Assembly: GCF_000961885.1 (NCBI RefSeq) | Contig: NZ_JZKH01000063.1 | Span: 1-47,492, forward strand | Reading direction: 5' to 3' | Length of the DNA stretch: 47,492 nucleotides | Source: Streptomyces rubellomurinus | GTDB lineage: Bacteria; Actinomycetota; Actinomycetes; Streptomycetales; Streptomycetaceae | In this document: positions 30,238 through 37,592 of the stretch, piece by piece | Position numbering within the stretch: the stretch's first letter is position 1 | Layout of the letters: each line of letters begins with the position of its first letter | Translations under genes and position numbers: made by a program | The notes under the pieces: generated by a model | The model's database searches: none | What the model was told of the DNA's origin: nothing | What the model saw: the letters and a program-made list of their open reading frames with translations, nothing else

Positions 30238-31035
30238 ATGTCTCACCCCCTCACGCGCCGGATCGCCCAGGCCGCGCTCGTCGTGGCGGCCGGAGCCACC
30301 CCGCTGATCGCGGCCGGCTCAGCGTCCGCCCTGGGCGGGGACGCCCTGCTGCCCAAGAGCGACCTCGCGGCGCCGCTGGGCCAGCTGACCAACACCGACA
30401 CCGGTTCCACCCTGCAGCACACCACCCACCAGCTGGGCCAGGCCGCCGGCACCACCGGCGCGGCCACCGTCGCCGCGGGCGTGCCCGCCTCCGCCGACGC
30501 CGCGGGCAACATCGTCGCCCACCAGCTGCCCGAGGCCAACGAGAAGGCCAGCTCGTTCACCGCCCCGGTCGACCAGACGGCCGCGACCACCGGCCAGCTC
30601 GCCCACGTCGCCCCGAAGGTCGCCTCCGCCCTGGCCGGCAAGCTCGGCGAGGCCGTCACCGGCAAGGCCATGGGCACCCGCAGCGCCGCCGCCAGCCCGG
30701 TCGGCGGGCTCGCCCAGACCGGCAGCGTCGCGCAGGGCCTGCCCGGCGCCGACAAGCTCTCCGGCGCCGTCCCGAGCACCAACGCCGTCACCGACGCGCT
30801 GCCGCTGGGCTCGGTGGAGCGCGCGCTGCCGCTCGGCTCGGTCGAGCACGCCGTGCCCGGCGGCCTGCCCGGCACCGACGTCCTGGGCCTGGCGGAGCAC
30901 GGCTCGGCCAACCGCCTCGGCGGCGCCGACCTCGGCCCGAACAACCCGCTCTCCGGCCTCACCGGCGCGCTCGGCCCGGTCGGCGGCCTGCTGCACGGCG
31001 TGAACGGCGGCAGCATCAGCGGCCTGCCGCTGTAG
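30238..31035 (+). CDS. Secreted Ala/Gly/Leu-rich protein
   Basis: The 265-residue protein has a Sec-type signal peptide: basic MSHPLTRRIAQ, a hydrophobic core AALVVAAGATPLIAAG and a likely cleavage after SASA near 31. The mature part is low in complexity, rich in Ala, Gly, Leu, Thr and Val, with repeated short motifs such as two PLGSVE blocks (ALPLGSVERALPLGSVEHAVPGG) and several GLxG turns. No enzyme motif is visible. Similar streptomycete proteins are often labelled ATP-binding without a P-loop, and none is seen here. It may be an envelope or surface-layer component. A strong terminator follows. Confidence 0.78.
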   Translation: MSHPLTRRIAQAALVVAAGATPLIAAGSASALGGDALLPKSDLAAPLGQLTNTDTGSTLQHTTHQLGQAAGTTGAATVAAGVPASADAAGNIVAHQLPEANEKASSFTAPVDQTAATTGQLAHVAPKVASALAGKLGEAVTGKAMGTRSAAASPVGGLAQTGSVAQGLPGADKLSGAVPSTNAVTDALPLGSVERALPLGSVEHAVPGGLPGTDVLGLAEHGSANRLGGADLGPNNPLSGLTGALGPVGGLLHGVNGGSISGLPL

Positions 31036-31060
31036 CCCGCGGGTCGTTCCCGACCAAGGG

Positions 31061-31098
31061 CGAGGGGCCGGTGTTCGGACGCGAACACCGGCCCCTCG
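31061..31098. terminator. Bidirectional terminator between secreted protein and dapC
   Basis: A perfect 17-bp stem pairs 31061-31077 with 31082-31098 around a 4-nt loop. It lies between two convergent stop codons. Confidence 0.88.
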
Positions 31099-31108
31099 TC
31101 GCGTTTCG

Positions 31109-32266
31109 CTACGCCGGGCGCGCCGCGTTCAGCCGCGCCACGGCCGAGGCGACCCGCTCGTCGGTCGCGGTGAACGCGACCCGCACGAACCGCTCGCCGG
31201 CCGGCCCGTAGAAGTCACCGGGCGCCACCAGGATGCCCAGCGCGGCCAGTTCGGCCACCGTCTCCCAGCACGGCCGGTCCTGGGTCGCCCACAGGTACAG
31301 GCTCGCCTCGGAGTGCTCGATCCGGAAGCCGTACGCCTCCAGCGCGGAGCGCAGCGCCGAGCGCCGGGCCGCGTACCGCCCGCGCTGCTCGGCGACGTGC
31401 GCGTCGTCCGCCAGCGCGGCGACCGTCGCCGCCTGGACGGGCGCCGGCACGATCATGCCGCCGTGCTTGCGCACCTCCAGCAGCTCCTTGACCACCACCG
31501 GGTCGCCCGCCACGAAGGAGGCGCGGTAGCCGGCCAGGTTGGAGCGCTTGGAGAGCGAGTGGACGGCCAGCAGGCCCTCGTGGTCGCCGCCGCAGACGTC
31601 CGGGTGCAGGACGGAGACCGGGTCGGCCTCCCAGCCCAGCTCCAGGTAGCACTCGTCGCTGACCAGCAGCGCGCCGTGCTCCCGGGCCCACGCGACGGCG
31701 CGGCGCAGCTCGTCCGCGCCGAGCACCCGGCCGGTCGGGTTGGACGGCGAGTTCACCCAGAGCAGGCGCACCCGGGAGCCGTCCAGCTCGTCCACCGAGT
31801 CGTACTCGACCGGCTCGGCGCCGCACAGCCGTGCGCCCACCTCGTAGGTCGGGTAGGCCAGCCGCGGGTAGGCGACCTGGTCGCCGGGGCCGAGGCCGAG
31901 CTGGGTCGGCAGCCAGGCCACCAGCTCCTTGGAGCCGACCGTCGGGAGGACGGCCTGCGGGCCGATCCCGGCGCCGACCCGGCGGTGCAGCCAGCCGGCG
32001 ATCGCCTCGCGCAGCTCCAGCGGGCCCCACACGGTCGGGTAGCCGGGGGTGTCGGTGTGCGCGGCCAGCGCCTTCTGGATCACCTCGGGGACCGGGTCCA
32101 CCGGGGTGCCCACGGAGAAGTCGCACAGGCCCTCGGGGTGGGCGAGTGCGGTGGCCTTGTACGGCTCCAGCTTGTCCCAGGGGAACACGGGGAGCTTGTC
32201 CGAAACGCGGCGCGCCGCCCCCGGGTGGCCCGGGAACGGCGCGCGCGTGCTGTTCTCTGTGCTCAC
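31109..32266 (-). CDS. dapC: Succinyldiaminopimelate transaminase
   Basis: The 385-residue protein is a class I/II PLP aminotransferase. LPVFPWDKLEPYKATALAHPEGLCDFSVGTPVDPVPEVIQKAL is the characteristic DapC opening. Further motifs are PTVGSKELVAWLP, NSPSNPTG, LLVSDECYLELGW, and HSLSKRSNLAGYRASF, which holds the PLP lysine. It forms N-succinyl-LL-DAP from the keto precursor, using glutamate. The upstream fdxA stop is only 20 bases away and the ribosome binding site is weak, so fdxA and dapC probably form an operon. GTG 32266 gives about 20 residues before the conserved start. dapE lies 2.4 kb away. Confidence 0.92.
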   Translation of the reverse strand: MSTENSTRAPFPGHPGAARRVSDKLPVFPWDKLEPYKATALAHPEGLCDFSVGTPVDPVPEVIQKALAAHTDTPGYPTVWGPLELREAIAGWLHRRVGAGIGPQAVLPTVGSKELVAWLPTQLGLGPGDQVAYPRLAYPTYEVGARLCGAEPVEYDSVDELDGSRVRLLWVNSPSNPTGRVLGADELRRAVAWAREHGALLVSDECYLELGWEADPVSVLHPDVCGGDHEGLLAVHSLSKRSNLAGYRASFVAGDPVVVKELLEVRKHGGMIVPAPVQAATVAALADDAHVAEQRGRYAARRSALRSALEAYGFRIEHSEASLYLWATQDRPCWETVAELAALGILVAPGDFYGPAGERFVRVAFTATDERVASAVARLNAARPA

Positions 32267-32286
32267 AGCTCGATTGCCACCGATCG

Positions 32287-32613
32287 TCAGTGGTCGGCGT
32301 TCTGCGGCGGCAGAGCGGCGATGAAGGGGTGGTCCCGCTCGATCAGGCCCAGCTTCGAGGCGCCACCGGGCGAACCCAGGTCGTCGAAGAACTCGACGTT
32401 CGCCTTGTAGTAGTCCTTCCACTCCTCCGGAGTGTCGTCCTCGTAGAAGATCGCCTCGACCGGGCAGACCGGCTCGCACGCGCCACAGTCGACACACTCA
32501 TCCGGGTGGATGTAGAGCGATCGCTCGCCCTCGTAGATGCAGTCAACCGGGCACTCTTCGATGCACGCCTTGTCCTTGACGTCGACACAAGGCTGCGCGA
32601 TGACGTAGGTCAC
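32287..32613 (-). CDS. fdxA: Seven-iron ferredoxin
   Basis: The 108-residue protein starts MTYVIAQPCVDVKDKACIEECPVDCIYEG. The Cys pattern is C9, C17, C21 and C25, followed by CVDCGACEPVCP at 40-51. This is the standard 7Fe type with a 3Fe-4S and a 4Fe-4S cluster, used as an electron carrier, for example with cytochromes P450. The C-terminal half with EWKDYYKANVEFFDDLGSPGGASKLG is typical of actinobacterial FdxA. GTG 32613 has AGGAGG nine bases upstream. It heads a probable operon with dapC and is divergent from a GNAT gene. Confidence 0.95.
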   Translation of the reverse strand: MTYVIAQPCVDVKDKACIEECPVDCIYEGERSLYIHPDECVDCGACEPVCPVEAIFYEDDTPEEWKDYYKANVEFFDDLGSPGGASKLGLIERDHPFIAALPPQNADH

Positions 32614-32744
32614 GCTGTCGTTCCTCCTCGGAAGGGCCGTGGCGGCCCGTTCTGTTCTACTCGCGTGCGCGGTGAGCGCGGCGTCGTCGATGCCCGCCCC
32701 TAGTATCGCGGGTCGGAGACCGCAAATGCACAGGAGGTGGCCAG

Positions 32745-33758
32745 ATGATCGTGGACGGGCCGGTCGAGCGGCGTCCAGAGGTCCGGATAGACCGCTCTGA
32801 CGTGGGCCGACGGGTGTCCGTCCGGCGGATCTCGGAATTCGTGGACGAACGTCCGGTGTTCCGGGATTCGATCGGTGTGCTCACATGGTGGGACGACCAC
32901 GGGCTGACCGTCGTCCCCCGGACCGGTGAGCCGGTCTCCTTCCCCGAACGGCTGCTGGTCGCCGGCAAGACCGTCCCGCTGTTCCCCGCGCGACGCGCCC
33001 CGCTGCCCGCCGCCACGCCCGTCGAACTCCAGCGGACCGCCGGGCGCGGCTGGCCCGCCGTCGAGAACGAGGCGCTCGGCGCATGGACGCTGCGCGCCTC
33101 CGCCGGCTTCACCCGGCGGGCCAACTCCGTCCAGGCGCTCGGCGACCCCGGGCTGCCGCTGCCGCGGGCCCTGGACGCCGTCCGCGCCTGGTACGCGGCG
33201 CGCGGGCTGCCCGCCTACGTCGAGGTCCTCACGCCCGGCTCGCCCGACGACCTGCGCGCCGAACTCGACCGGCTGGGCGCCCGGTACGCGCCCACCCTCG
33301 TGCGCACCGCCCCGCTGGCCGGCCTCACCCGGATCGGCGGCGGGCACGACCGCGTCCGGCTGGCGCGCACCGCCGGGCCCGACTGGATGTCCGTGTACCG
33401 CCGGGTCGGCGCGGACCCGGCGGTCGAGGAGGCCGCCCGGCAGGTGCTGCACGGCGGGCCGTCCGTCTGGTTCGCCCACGTGCCCGGCGCCCCCGGGCAG
33501 CCGCCGCTGGCCATCGGACGCTGCGTCATCGACGGGCCCTGGGCCTGCTTCGGCGCCATCGAGGTCCAGCCGCACGCCCGGCGGGCCGGGCTGGCCACCG
33601 CGGTCATGGCGGTGCTCGCGGCGCGCGCCGCCGAGGAGGGGGCGACCGGGGCGTACCTGCAGGTCGAGGCGGAGAACGCGGGCGCGATCGCGCTCTACGA
33701 CGAGCTGGGCTTCACGACCAGTCACACTTACCACTACGCGCTCCTCCCGCAGGCGTAG
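32745..33758 (+). CDS. GNAT-family acetyltransferase
   Basis: The 337-residue protein has a GNAT domain at its C terminus (about 210-335): FGAIEVQPHARRAGLATAVMAVLAARAAEEGATGAYLQVEAENAGAIALYDELGFT is the acetyl-CoA-binding motif A/B. The N-terminal 70 residues form a small beta-rich domain (VSVRRISEFVDERPVFRDSIGVLTWWDDHGLTVV), followed by a second, degenerate GNAT-like half. The two-half arrangement is common in actinobacterial acetyltransferases. The substrate is unknown. ATG 32745 has AGGAGGTGG upstream. A TAGTAT at 32701-32706 is a possible -10. Confidence 0.85.
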   Translation: MIVDGPVERRPEVRIDRSDVGRRVSVRRISEFVDERPVFRDSIGVLTWWDDHGLTVVPRTGEPVSFPERLLVAGKTVPLFPARRAPLPAATPVELQRTAGRGWPAVENEALGAWTLRASAGFTRRANSVQALGDPGLPLPRALDAVRAWYAARGLPAYVEVLTPGSPDDLRAELDRLGARYAPTLVRTAPLAGLTRIGGGHDRVRLARTAGPDWMSVYRRVGADPAVEEAARQVLHGGPSVWFAHVPGAPGQPPLAIGRCVIDGPWACFGAIEVQPHARRAGLATAVMAVLAARAAEEGATGAYLQVEAENAGAIALYDELGFTTSHTYHYALLPQA

Positions 33759-33782
33759 CGCGCCCGTCCGCCCGCCCCGCCG

Positions 33783-33806
33783 CCAGCCCGCCAGCCCGCC
33801 AGCCCG
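33783..33806. repeat. Three 8-bp tandem repeats between GNAT and SirB1 genes
   Basis: CCAGCCCG occurs three times in a row in the 73-nt gap between two same-strand genes. It is a simple slippage-prone repeat with no visible function. Confidence 0.85.
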
Positions 33807-33831
33807 CCGTACGAAAGCCGTCGCCGTCACC

Positions 33832-34725
33832 GTGACCGAGCAGAGCAGAGACCGCTTCCGGACCGCCGCCCGCGCCGAGCAGCCCGATCCGGTGCTGCTC
33901 TGTCTGCTCGCCGCCGCCGAACACCCGCCGGCGCCCGAACCGGGTGGGCTCGGCGCGCCGGACCCCGGCGTCGGCCCGGACGCCCTGCTGGCCGCCTGCG
34001 AGGCCGCGCTCGACCGGCACGCGGCCGCCGTGCGGCGCGCCGTCGCCGAGCGGCGCCCGACCGGGCCCGAGGAGACCGCCGCCCTGCTCGCCGCCGTCCT
34101 CGGCGGCCGGGAGGGCTTCCACGGACGGCAGTCCGACTACCGGCGACTGGAGTCCTCGCTGCTGCCCGAGGTGCTGCGGCGCCGGCGCGGTCTGCCGATC
34201 ATGCTCTCCCTGGTGTGGACGGCGGTCGGGCGGCGGGCCGGGCTGACCGTCCACGGCATCGCGCTGCCCGGGCACTTCATCGTCGCGGTCGGCGGCGGCG
34301 CGGGCGGCGCGGCGGGCGGCGGCGAGGAGTACGTGCTCGCCGACCCCTTCCACGGCGGACGGCTGCTCGACCCGGCCGACGTCGAACGCCTGGTCGCCGC
34401 CGGGCACGAGTTCACCCCCGCCCTGCTCACCCCGGCCGCACCGCTCGACATCGTGCTGCGGGTGCTCGGCAACATCCGCGCCTGGGCCGCCGACCGGCCC
34501 GAGCACGCCCGCACCCAGCTCTGGGCCACCGAACTCGCCCTGCTGCTCCCCCGCCACCCCGCCCAGCTGCGCCTCGAACGCGCCGAACTCCTCGTCCGGA
34601 TGGGCGACTTCCTCGGCGGATCGGCCGAGATGGACGACTACGCGCAGATCCTCGACACCTTCGACCCGGACGCGGCGGCGAAGGTCCGGCAGGAGGCCCG
34701 GGCCGCCCGGCACCGGCTCAACTGA
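33832..34725 (+). CDS. SirB1/transglutaminase-like protein
   Basis: The 297-residue protein matches the SirB1 N-terminal transglutaminase-like family. The N-terminal part has LLAACEAALDRHAAAV. The core contains FHGRQSDYRRLESSLLPEVLRRRRGLPIMLSLVWTAVGRRAGLTVHGIALPGHFIV, where the fold normally has its Cys/His positions; the His in PGHFIV is present and no obvious catalytic Cys is seen. The C-terminal half has a TPR-like helical region (RTQLWATELALLLPRHPAQLRLERAELLVRMGDFLGG). The function of this family is not established. GTG 33832 follows directly after the 8-bp repeats. It converges with the response regulator, four bases away. Confidence 0.82.
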   Translation: MTEQSRDRFRTAARAEQPDPVLLCLLAAAEHPPAPEPGGLGAPDPGVGPDALLAACEAALDRHAAAVRRAVAERRPTGPEETAALLAAVLGGREGFHGRQSDYRRLESSLLPEVLRRRRGLPIMLSLVWTAVGRRAGLTVHGIALPGHFIVAVGGGAGGAAGGGEEYVLADPFHGGRLLDPADVERLVAAGHEFTPALLTPAAPLDIVLRVLGNIRAWAADRPEHARTQLWATELALLLPRHPAQLRLERAELLVRMGDFLGGSAEMDDYAQILDTFDPDAAAKVRQEARAARHRLN

Positions 34726-34729
34726 TGCT

Positions 34730-35359
34730 CTACAGCCAGCCCTTCTCCCGGGCGATCCGGACCGCCTCGGTACGGTTGCGGGCCTCGGTCTTCTGGATCG
34801 CCATCGACAGGTAGTTGCGGACCGTCCCCTCCGACAGGTGCAGCCGCTTGGCGATGTCGGCGTTCACCGCGCCGTCCGCCGCCGCGCCCAGCACGTCCCG
34901 CTCGCGCTGCGTCAGCGGGTTCGCGCCCTCCGCCAGCGCGGCCGCCGCCAGCGCCGGGTCGATCACCCGCTCCCCGCGCAGCACCCGGCGGATCGCCTCC
35001 GCCAGTTCGGACGCGGGCGCGTCCTTCACCAGGAACGCGTCCGCCCCCGACTCCATCGCGCGGCGCAGGTACCCCGGGCGGCCGAAGGTGGTCGCGATCA
35101 CCACCTTGGTGCGCGGCGCGCTGCGGTGCAGCTCGGCCGCCGCCTCGATGCCCGTCATCCCCGGCATCTCGATGTCCAGCACCGCGACCTGCACGTCGTT
35201 CGCGAGCACCGCCGCCACCACCTCGTCCCCCCGCCCGACCTGCGCGACGACGTCGATGTCCCCCTCCAGCCCGAGCAGCGCGGCCAACGCCTCCCGGACC
35301 ATCCCCTGGTCCTCGGCCAGCAGCACGCGGATCAGGGAACCGTTCTCGTTCTCGCTCAT
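34730..35359 (-). CDS. NarL/DesR-type response regulator
   Basis: The 209-residue protein has a receiver domain (about 10-125) with acidic ED at 16-17, phospho-acceptor Asp62 in VLDIEMPGMTG, and Lys112 in FLVKDA. A LuxR/NarL helix-turn-helix follows at about 148-205 (LTQRERDVLGAAADGAVNADIAKRLHLSEGTVRNYLS). It should be the partner of the DesK-type kinase at 39179-40447, but 3.8 kb of other genes separate them. ATG 35359 follows TAAGGT by seven bases, so the gene now seems to have its own leaderless promoter, sharing a control region with the divergent MerR gene. Confidence 0.93.
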   Translation of the reverse strand: MSENENGSLIRVLLAEDQGMVREALAALLGLEGDIDVVAQVGRGDEVVAAVLANDVQVAVLDIEMPGMTGIEAAAELHRSAPRTKVVIATTFGRPGYLRRAMESGADAFLVKDAPASELAEAIRRVLRGERVIDPALAAAALAEGANPLTQRERDVLGAAADGAVNADIAKRLHLSEGTVRNYLSMAIQKTEARNRTEAVRIAREKGWL

Positions 35360-35366
35360 GGCCACG

Positions 35367-35372
35367 ACCTTA
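35367..35372 (-). promoter_or_regulatory. Probable -10 hexamer of the response regulator gene
   Basis: TAAGGT on the minus strand ends seven bases before ATG 35359. Its -35 region would fall about where the MerR inverted repeat begins (35390-35408). Confidence 0.5.
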
Positions 35373-35385
35373 GAGGGCCGCGGGG

Positions 35386-35416
35386 TTGAGTCTCCCGTAG
35401 GGGGAGACGCCAAGGT
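35386..35416 (+). promoter_or_regulatory. MerR-type promoter with operator in the spacer
   Basis: TTGAGT (35386-35391) and CAAGGT (35411-35416) are 19 bp apart, the long spacer typical of MerR-controlled promoters. The spacer region contains a 7-bp inverted repeat, GTCTCCC (35390-35396) and GGGAGAC (35402-35408). ATG 35423 lies six bases after the -10, so the mRNA is probably leaderless. Confidence 0.7.
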
Positions 35417-35422
35417 GGAGCC

Positions 35423-36367
35423 ATGGACGGCACCGACCCCCTCTACACGATCGGCGACCTGGCCCGGCGCACCGGACTCACCGTCAAGGCCATCCGGTTC
35501 TACGCCGACACCGGCCTCGTGCCGCCCACCGACCGCAGCCCGGCCGGCTACCGGCTCTACGACGTCCGCGCGCTCGCCCGGCTCGACCTCGTCCGCACCC
35601 TGCGCGACCTCGGCCTCGACCTGCCCGCCGTCCGGCGGGTGCTGGAGCGCGAGGCCCCGCTGCACGAGGTCGCGGCGGCACACGCCGAGGCGCTGGCGGT
35701 GCAGATCCGCACCCTGCGGCTGCGCCGGGCCGTCCTGCTCGCAGTCGCCCAACGTTCGTCCACCCCCGAGGAGATGAGACTCATGCACAAGCTCGCCAAA
35801 CTGTCGGACGCCGAACGCCGGCGCCTGATCGAGGACTTCATCGACGAGGCCTTCGGCGGCCTCGACGCCAACCCCGAGTTCGTCGCCATGATGCGCGGCG
35901 CCATGCCCGAACTGCCGGACGAGCCACGGGCGGAGCAGGTCGAGGCGTGGGTGGAGCTCGGCGAACTCGTCCAGGACCCGGACTTCCGGGCGGCGGTGCG
36001 GAGGATGGCCGAGCACCAGGCCGCCGAACGGGCCTCGGGGGACACCAGCGGCCTGCACCACGCGCTCACCGCGACCGTCCGGACGGTCATCGGCGACGCC
36101 CTGGCCACCGGCATCACCCCCTCCTCGCCCTCTGCCGCCCCCGTCCTCGACACCCTCACCGCCGCCTACGCGGAAACCTTCGGCCGCCCCGACGACGCCG
36201 AGCTGCGCCACTGGCTCCTCGGCCGCCTCGAAACGGCGAACGACCCGCGCGCCGAGCGCTACTGGCAGCTGCTCGCCGTCATCAACGGCTGGCCGGCGCC
36301 CGAGAGCCTGGCCGAGGTATTCCAGTGGTTCACGGCCGCCCTGCGGGCCAGACTGACGGCGTGCTGA
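35423..36367 (+). CDS. MerR-family regulator, TipAS-like C terminus
   Basis: The 314-residue protein has a MerR winged helix at its N terminus: YTIGDLARRTGLTVKAIRFYADTGLVPPTDRSPAGYRLYD, followed by a dimerisation helix. The long helical C-terminal domain starts around residue 115 (MRLMHKLAKLSDAERRRLIEDFIDEAFGG) and resembles TipAS-type ligand-binding modules found in streptomycete regulators that respond to antibiotics or other small molecules. The ligand is unknown. It probably controls its own promoter through the inverted repeat at 35390-35408, and perhaps the divergent response regulator. Its stop overlaps the start of a GNAT gene, suggesting an operon. Confidence 0.9.
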   Translation: MDGTDPLYTIGDLARRTGLTVKAIRFYADTGLVPPTDRSPAGYRLYDVRALARLDLVRTLRDLGLDLPAVRRVLEREAPLHEVAAAHAEALAVQIRTLRLRRAVLLAVAQRSSTPEEMRLMHKLAKLSDAERRRLIEDFIDEAFGGLDANPEFVAMMRGAMPELPDEPRAEQVEAWVELGELVQDPDFRAAVRRMAEHQAAERASGDTSGLHHALTATVRTVIGDALATGITPSSPSAAPVLDTLTAAYAETFGRPDDAELRHWLLGRLETANDPRAERYWQLLAVINGWPAPESLAEVFQWFTAALRARLTAC

Positions 36368-36840
36368 CCCTCGAACCCCTCCGCCCCGACCACGCCGACG
36401 CCCTGCTCGCCTTCGAGCTCGCCAACCGGGCGTACTTCACCCGCACCGTCCCCGACCGGGGCGACGCCTACTTCGCCGACTTCCCGGCCCGCCACGCCGC
36501 CCTGCTGGCCGAACAGGCGGCGGGCATCTGCCACTTCCACGCCATCGTCTCGGAGGGCACCCTCGTCGGCCGCGTCAACCTGATCGACGTCGAGGACGGC
36601 AGCGCCGAACTCGGCTACCGCATTGCCGAATCCGCCGCCGGCCGAGGCCTCGCCAAGGCCGCCGTGGCCGAGGTCCTGCACCTCGCCACCACCACCTACG
36701 CCCTGACCGCCCTCACCGCCAGGACCACCCTGGACAACCCGGCCTCGATGGCGGTCCTCACCCACCACGCCTTCACGCCCGTCGAGGAGTTCCTCCTCGA
36801 CGGGCGCCCAGCCCTCCGCTACCGCCGCGCCCTGACATAG
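36361..36840 (+). CDS. GNAT-family acetyltransferase (RimJ/RimL-like)
   Basis: The 159-residue protein begins VLTLEPLRPDHADALLAFELANRAYFTRTVPDRGDAYF, typical of RimJ/RimL-type acetyltransferases. It has the acetyl-CoA-binding region ELGYRIAESAAGRGLAKAAVAEVLHLATTTY and the late motif LDNPASMAVLTHHAFTPV. GTG 36361 overlaps the MerR stop codon by seven bases, so the two are coupled. A regulator paired with an acetyltransferase can indicate drug or small-molecule inactivation, but this is inference. The stop codon lies in the left arm of a terminator hairpin. Confidence 0.88.
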   Translation: MLTLEPLRPDHADALLAFELANRAYFTRTVPDRGDAYFADFPARHAALLAEQAAGICHFHAIVSEGTLVGRVNLIDVEDGSAELGYRIAESAAGRGLAKAAVAEVLHLATTTYALTALTARTTLDNPASMAVLTHHAFTPVEEFLLDGRPALRYRRALT

Positions 36841-36866
36841 GAAGTCGGCCCCGCCGACTTCCTATG
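36836..36866. terminator. Shared terminator of convergent genes, copy 1
   Basis: A perfect 13-bp stem pairs 36836-36848 with 36854-36866 around a CCCCG loop. The stop codons of both convergent genes lie inside its arms. Its 23-nt core (36840-36862) matches the hairpin at 38351-38385 at 21 of 23 positions. Confidence 0.88.
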
Positions 36867-37218
36867 CAGCTCCCACCGGGACAACGTGGCGGAGATCAGC
36901 GACCCACTCGACACCGCCGTTGGGCGGGCGGAGGTAGAGCCGGCCGCCCACAACATCCATGAGGACACCGATCCGATTCGCCCGGCGGTCTTGAACCAAC
37001 TCGCCGCACTCGGGGAAGTACGCCTTCGCCTCGCCCGTCCACGGCTCGATCTGGTGCAGGCGCCGGAGCCGGAGGTTCCCGTCAACAGTGAGCGTCACCA
37101 GGTTGTCGGCCACCTCCACCACCTCCGCCGGAATCCGAGGCGCCCACGGCGTACTGATCTCCCAGTCCGGCGGCACGATGGCCACGGTCTCCCCCACCTC
37201 GGGCACCCACCCGCTCAC
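36862..37218 (-). CDS. Unknown 118-residue protein, possible SH3-like domain
   Basis: I do not recognise a named family. The protein opens GWVPEVGETVAIVPPDWEIS, and has AEVVEVADNLVTLTVDGNLRLRRLHQIEPW and NRIGVLMDVVGGRLYLRPPNGGVEWVADLRHVVP. Successive short strands with loops, VGETVAIV and the later GVLMDVVGGRLYLRPP, suggest two SH3-like or KOW-like barrels. It has one cysteine in FPECGELVQ. GTG 37218 overlaps the TGA of the upstream small gene, so the two form an operon. The stop codon is within the shared hairpin with the GNAT gene. GC3 is lower than in surrounding core genes, as in the rest of this segment. Confidence 0.72.
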   Translation of the reverse strand: MSGWVPEVGETVAIVPPDWEISTPWAPRIPAEVVEVADNLVTLTVDGNLRLRRLHQIEPWTGEAKAYFPECGELVQDRRANRIGVLMDVVGGRLYLRPPNGGVEWVADLRHVVPVGAA

Positions 37219-37442
37219 GCCCGGGCCCCCTTCCGCAGCACCTCGACCAGCCCGGCCACCTCGCGCGGCGCCGCCGCCCCCAACTGGATGACCACCACCC
37301 CCGTGGTCTTCACCGACGCCCAATCCACCCGCAGCGACGGCAACTTCACCCCCACCGCCGCCAACACGGCCTGAAGGTCGTCGAACACCATCGCCGCCTC
37401 CCGCCGGATCTCCTCGGTCTCCCGAACCAGCCTCGACCCCAT
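37215..37442 (-). CDS. Unknown 75-residue helical protein
   Basis: The protein starts MGSRLVRETEEIRREAAMVFDDLQAVLAAVGVKLPSLRVDW and continues ASVKTTGVVVIQLGAAAPREVAGLVEVLRKG. An amphipathic N-terminal helix rich in Glu and Arg is followed by an alpha-beta segment. No family is recognised. ATG 37442 has GAGGTGG upstream; a longer frame exists to 37538 but has Arg/Gly-rich noise. It overlaps the downstream 118-residue gene by GTGA, so the pair is probably made in fixed ratio. It is divergent from the XRE gene, and the pair may be its target. A toxin/antitoxin-like arrangement cannot be claimed without homology. Confidence 0.68.
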   Translation of the reverse strand: MGSRLVRETEEIRREAAMVFDDLQAVLAAVGVKLPSLRVDWASVKTTGVVVIQLGAAAPREVAGLVEVLRKGARA

Positions 37443-37545
37443 GGCCACCACCTCGATCGCTTCGCCAACCGGTGGGCCAAATCGTCCCCTTCCGAACCGC
37501 CCCGTCGCGACGGCGAGAAGAGGACTCTTCGGCGGCATAACAAGA

Positions 37546-37563
37546 CGTCATTTCGGCGTCATT
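37546..37563. promoter_or_regulatory. Direct repeat CGTCATT, candidate XRE operator
   Basis: Two copies of CGTCATT at 37546-37552 and 37557-37563 are 11 bp apart, one helical turn, in the divergent region between the XRE gene and the small-gene pair. This spacing suits a dimeric helix-turn-helix protein. Confidence 0.45.
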
Positions 37564-37579
37564 GAGGGGTGATTCGCCC

Positions 37580-37585
37580 TAGGCT
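37580..37585 (+). promoter_or_regulatory. Probable -10 hexamer, leaderless XRE transcript
   Basis: TAGGCT ends seven bases before ATG 37593. The direct repeat lies just upstream, where bound protein would block this promoter. Confidence 0.5.
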
Positions 37586-37592
37586 GGGAGAC

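Noticed and set aside
27629..32266. A complete lysine/DAP gene cluster
   Set aside because: Only dapE and dapC are present, on separate transcripts; dapD and other pathway genes are not in the window.
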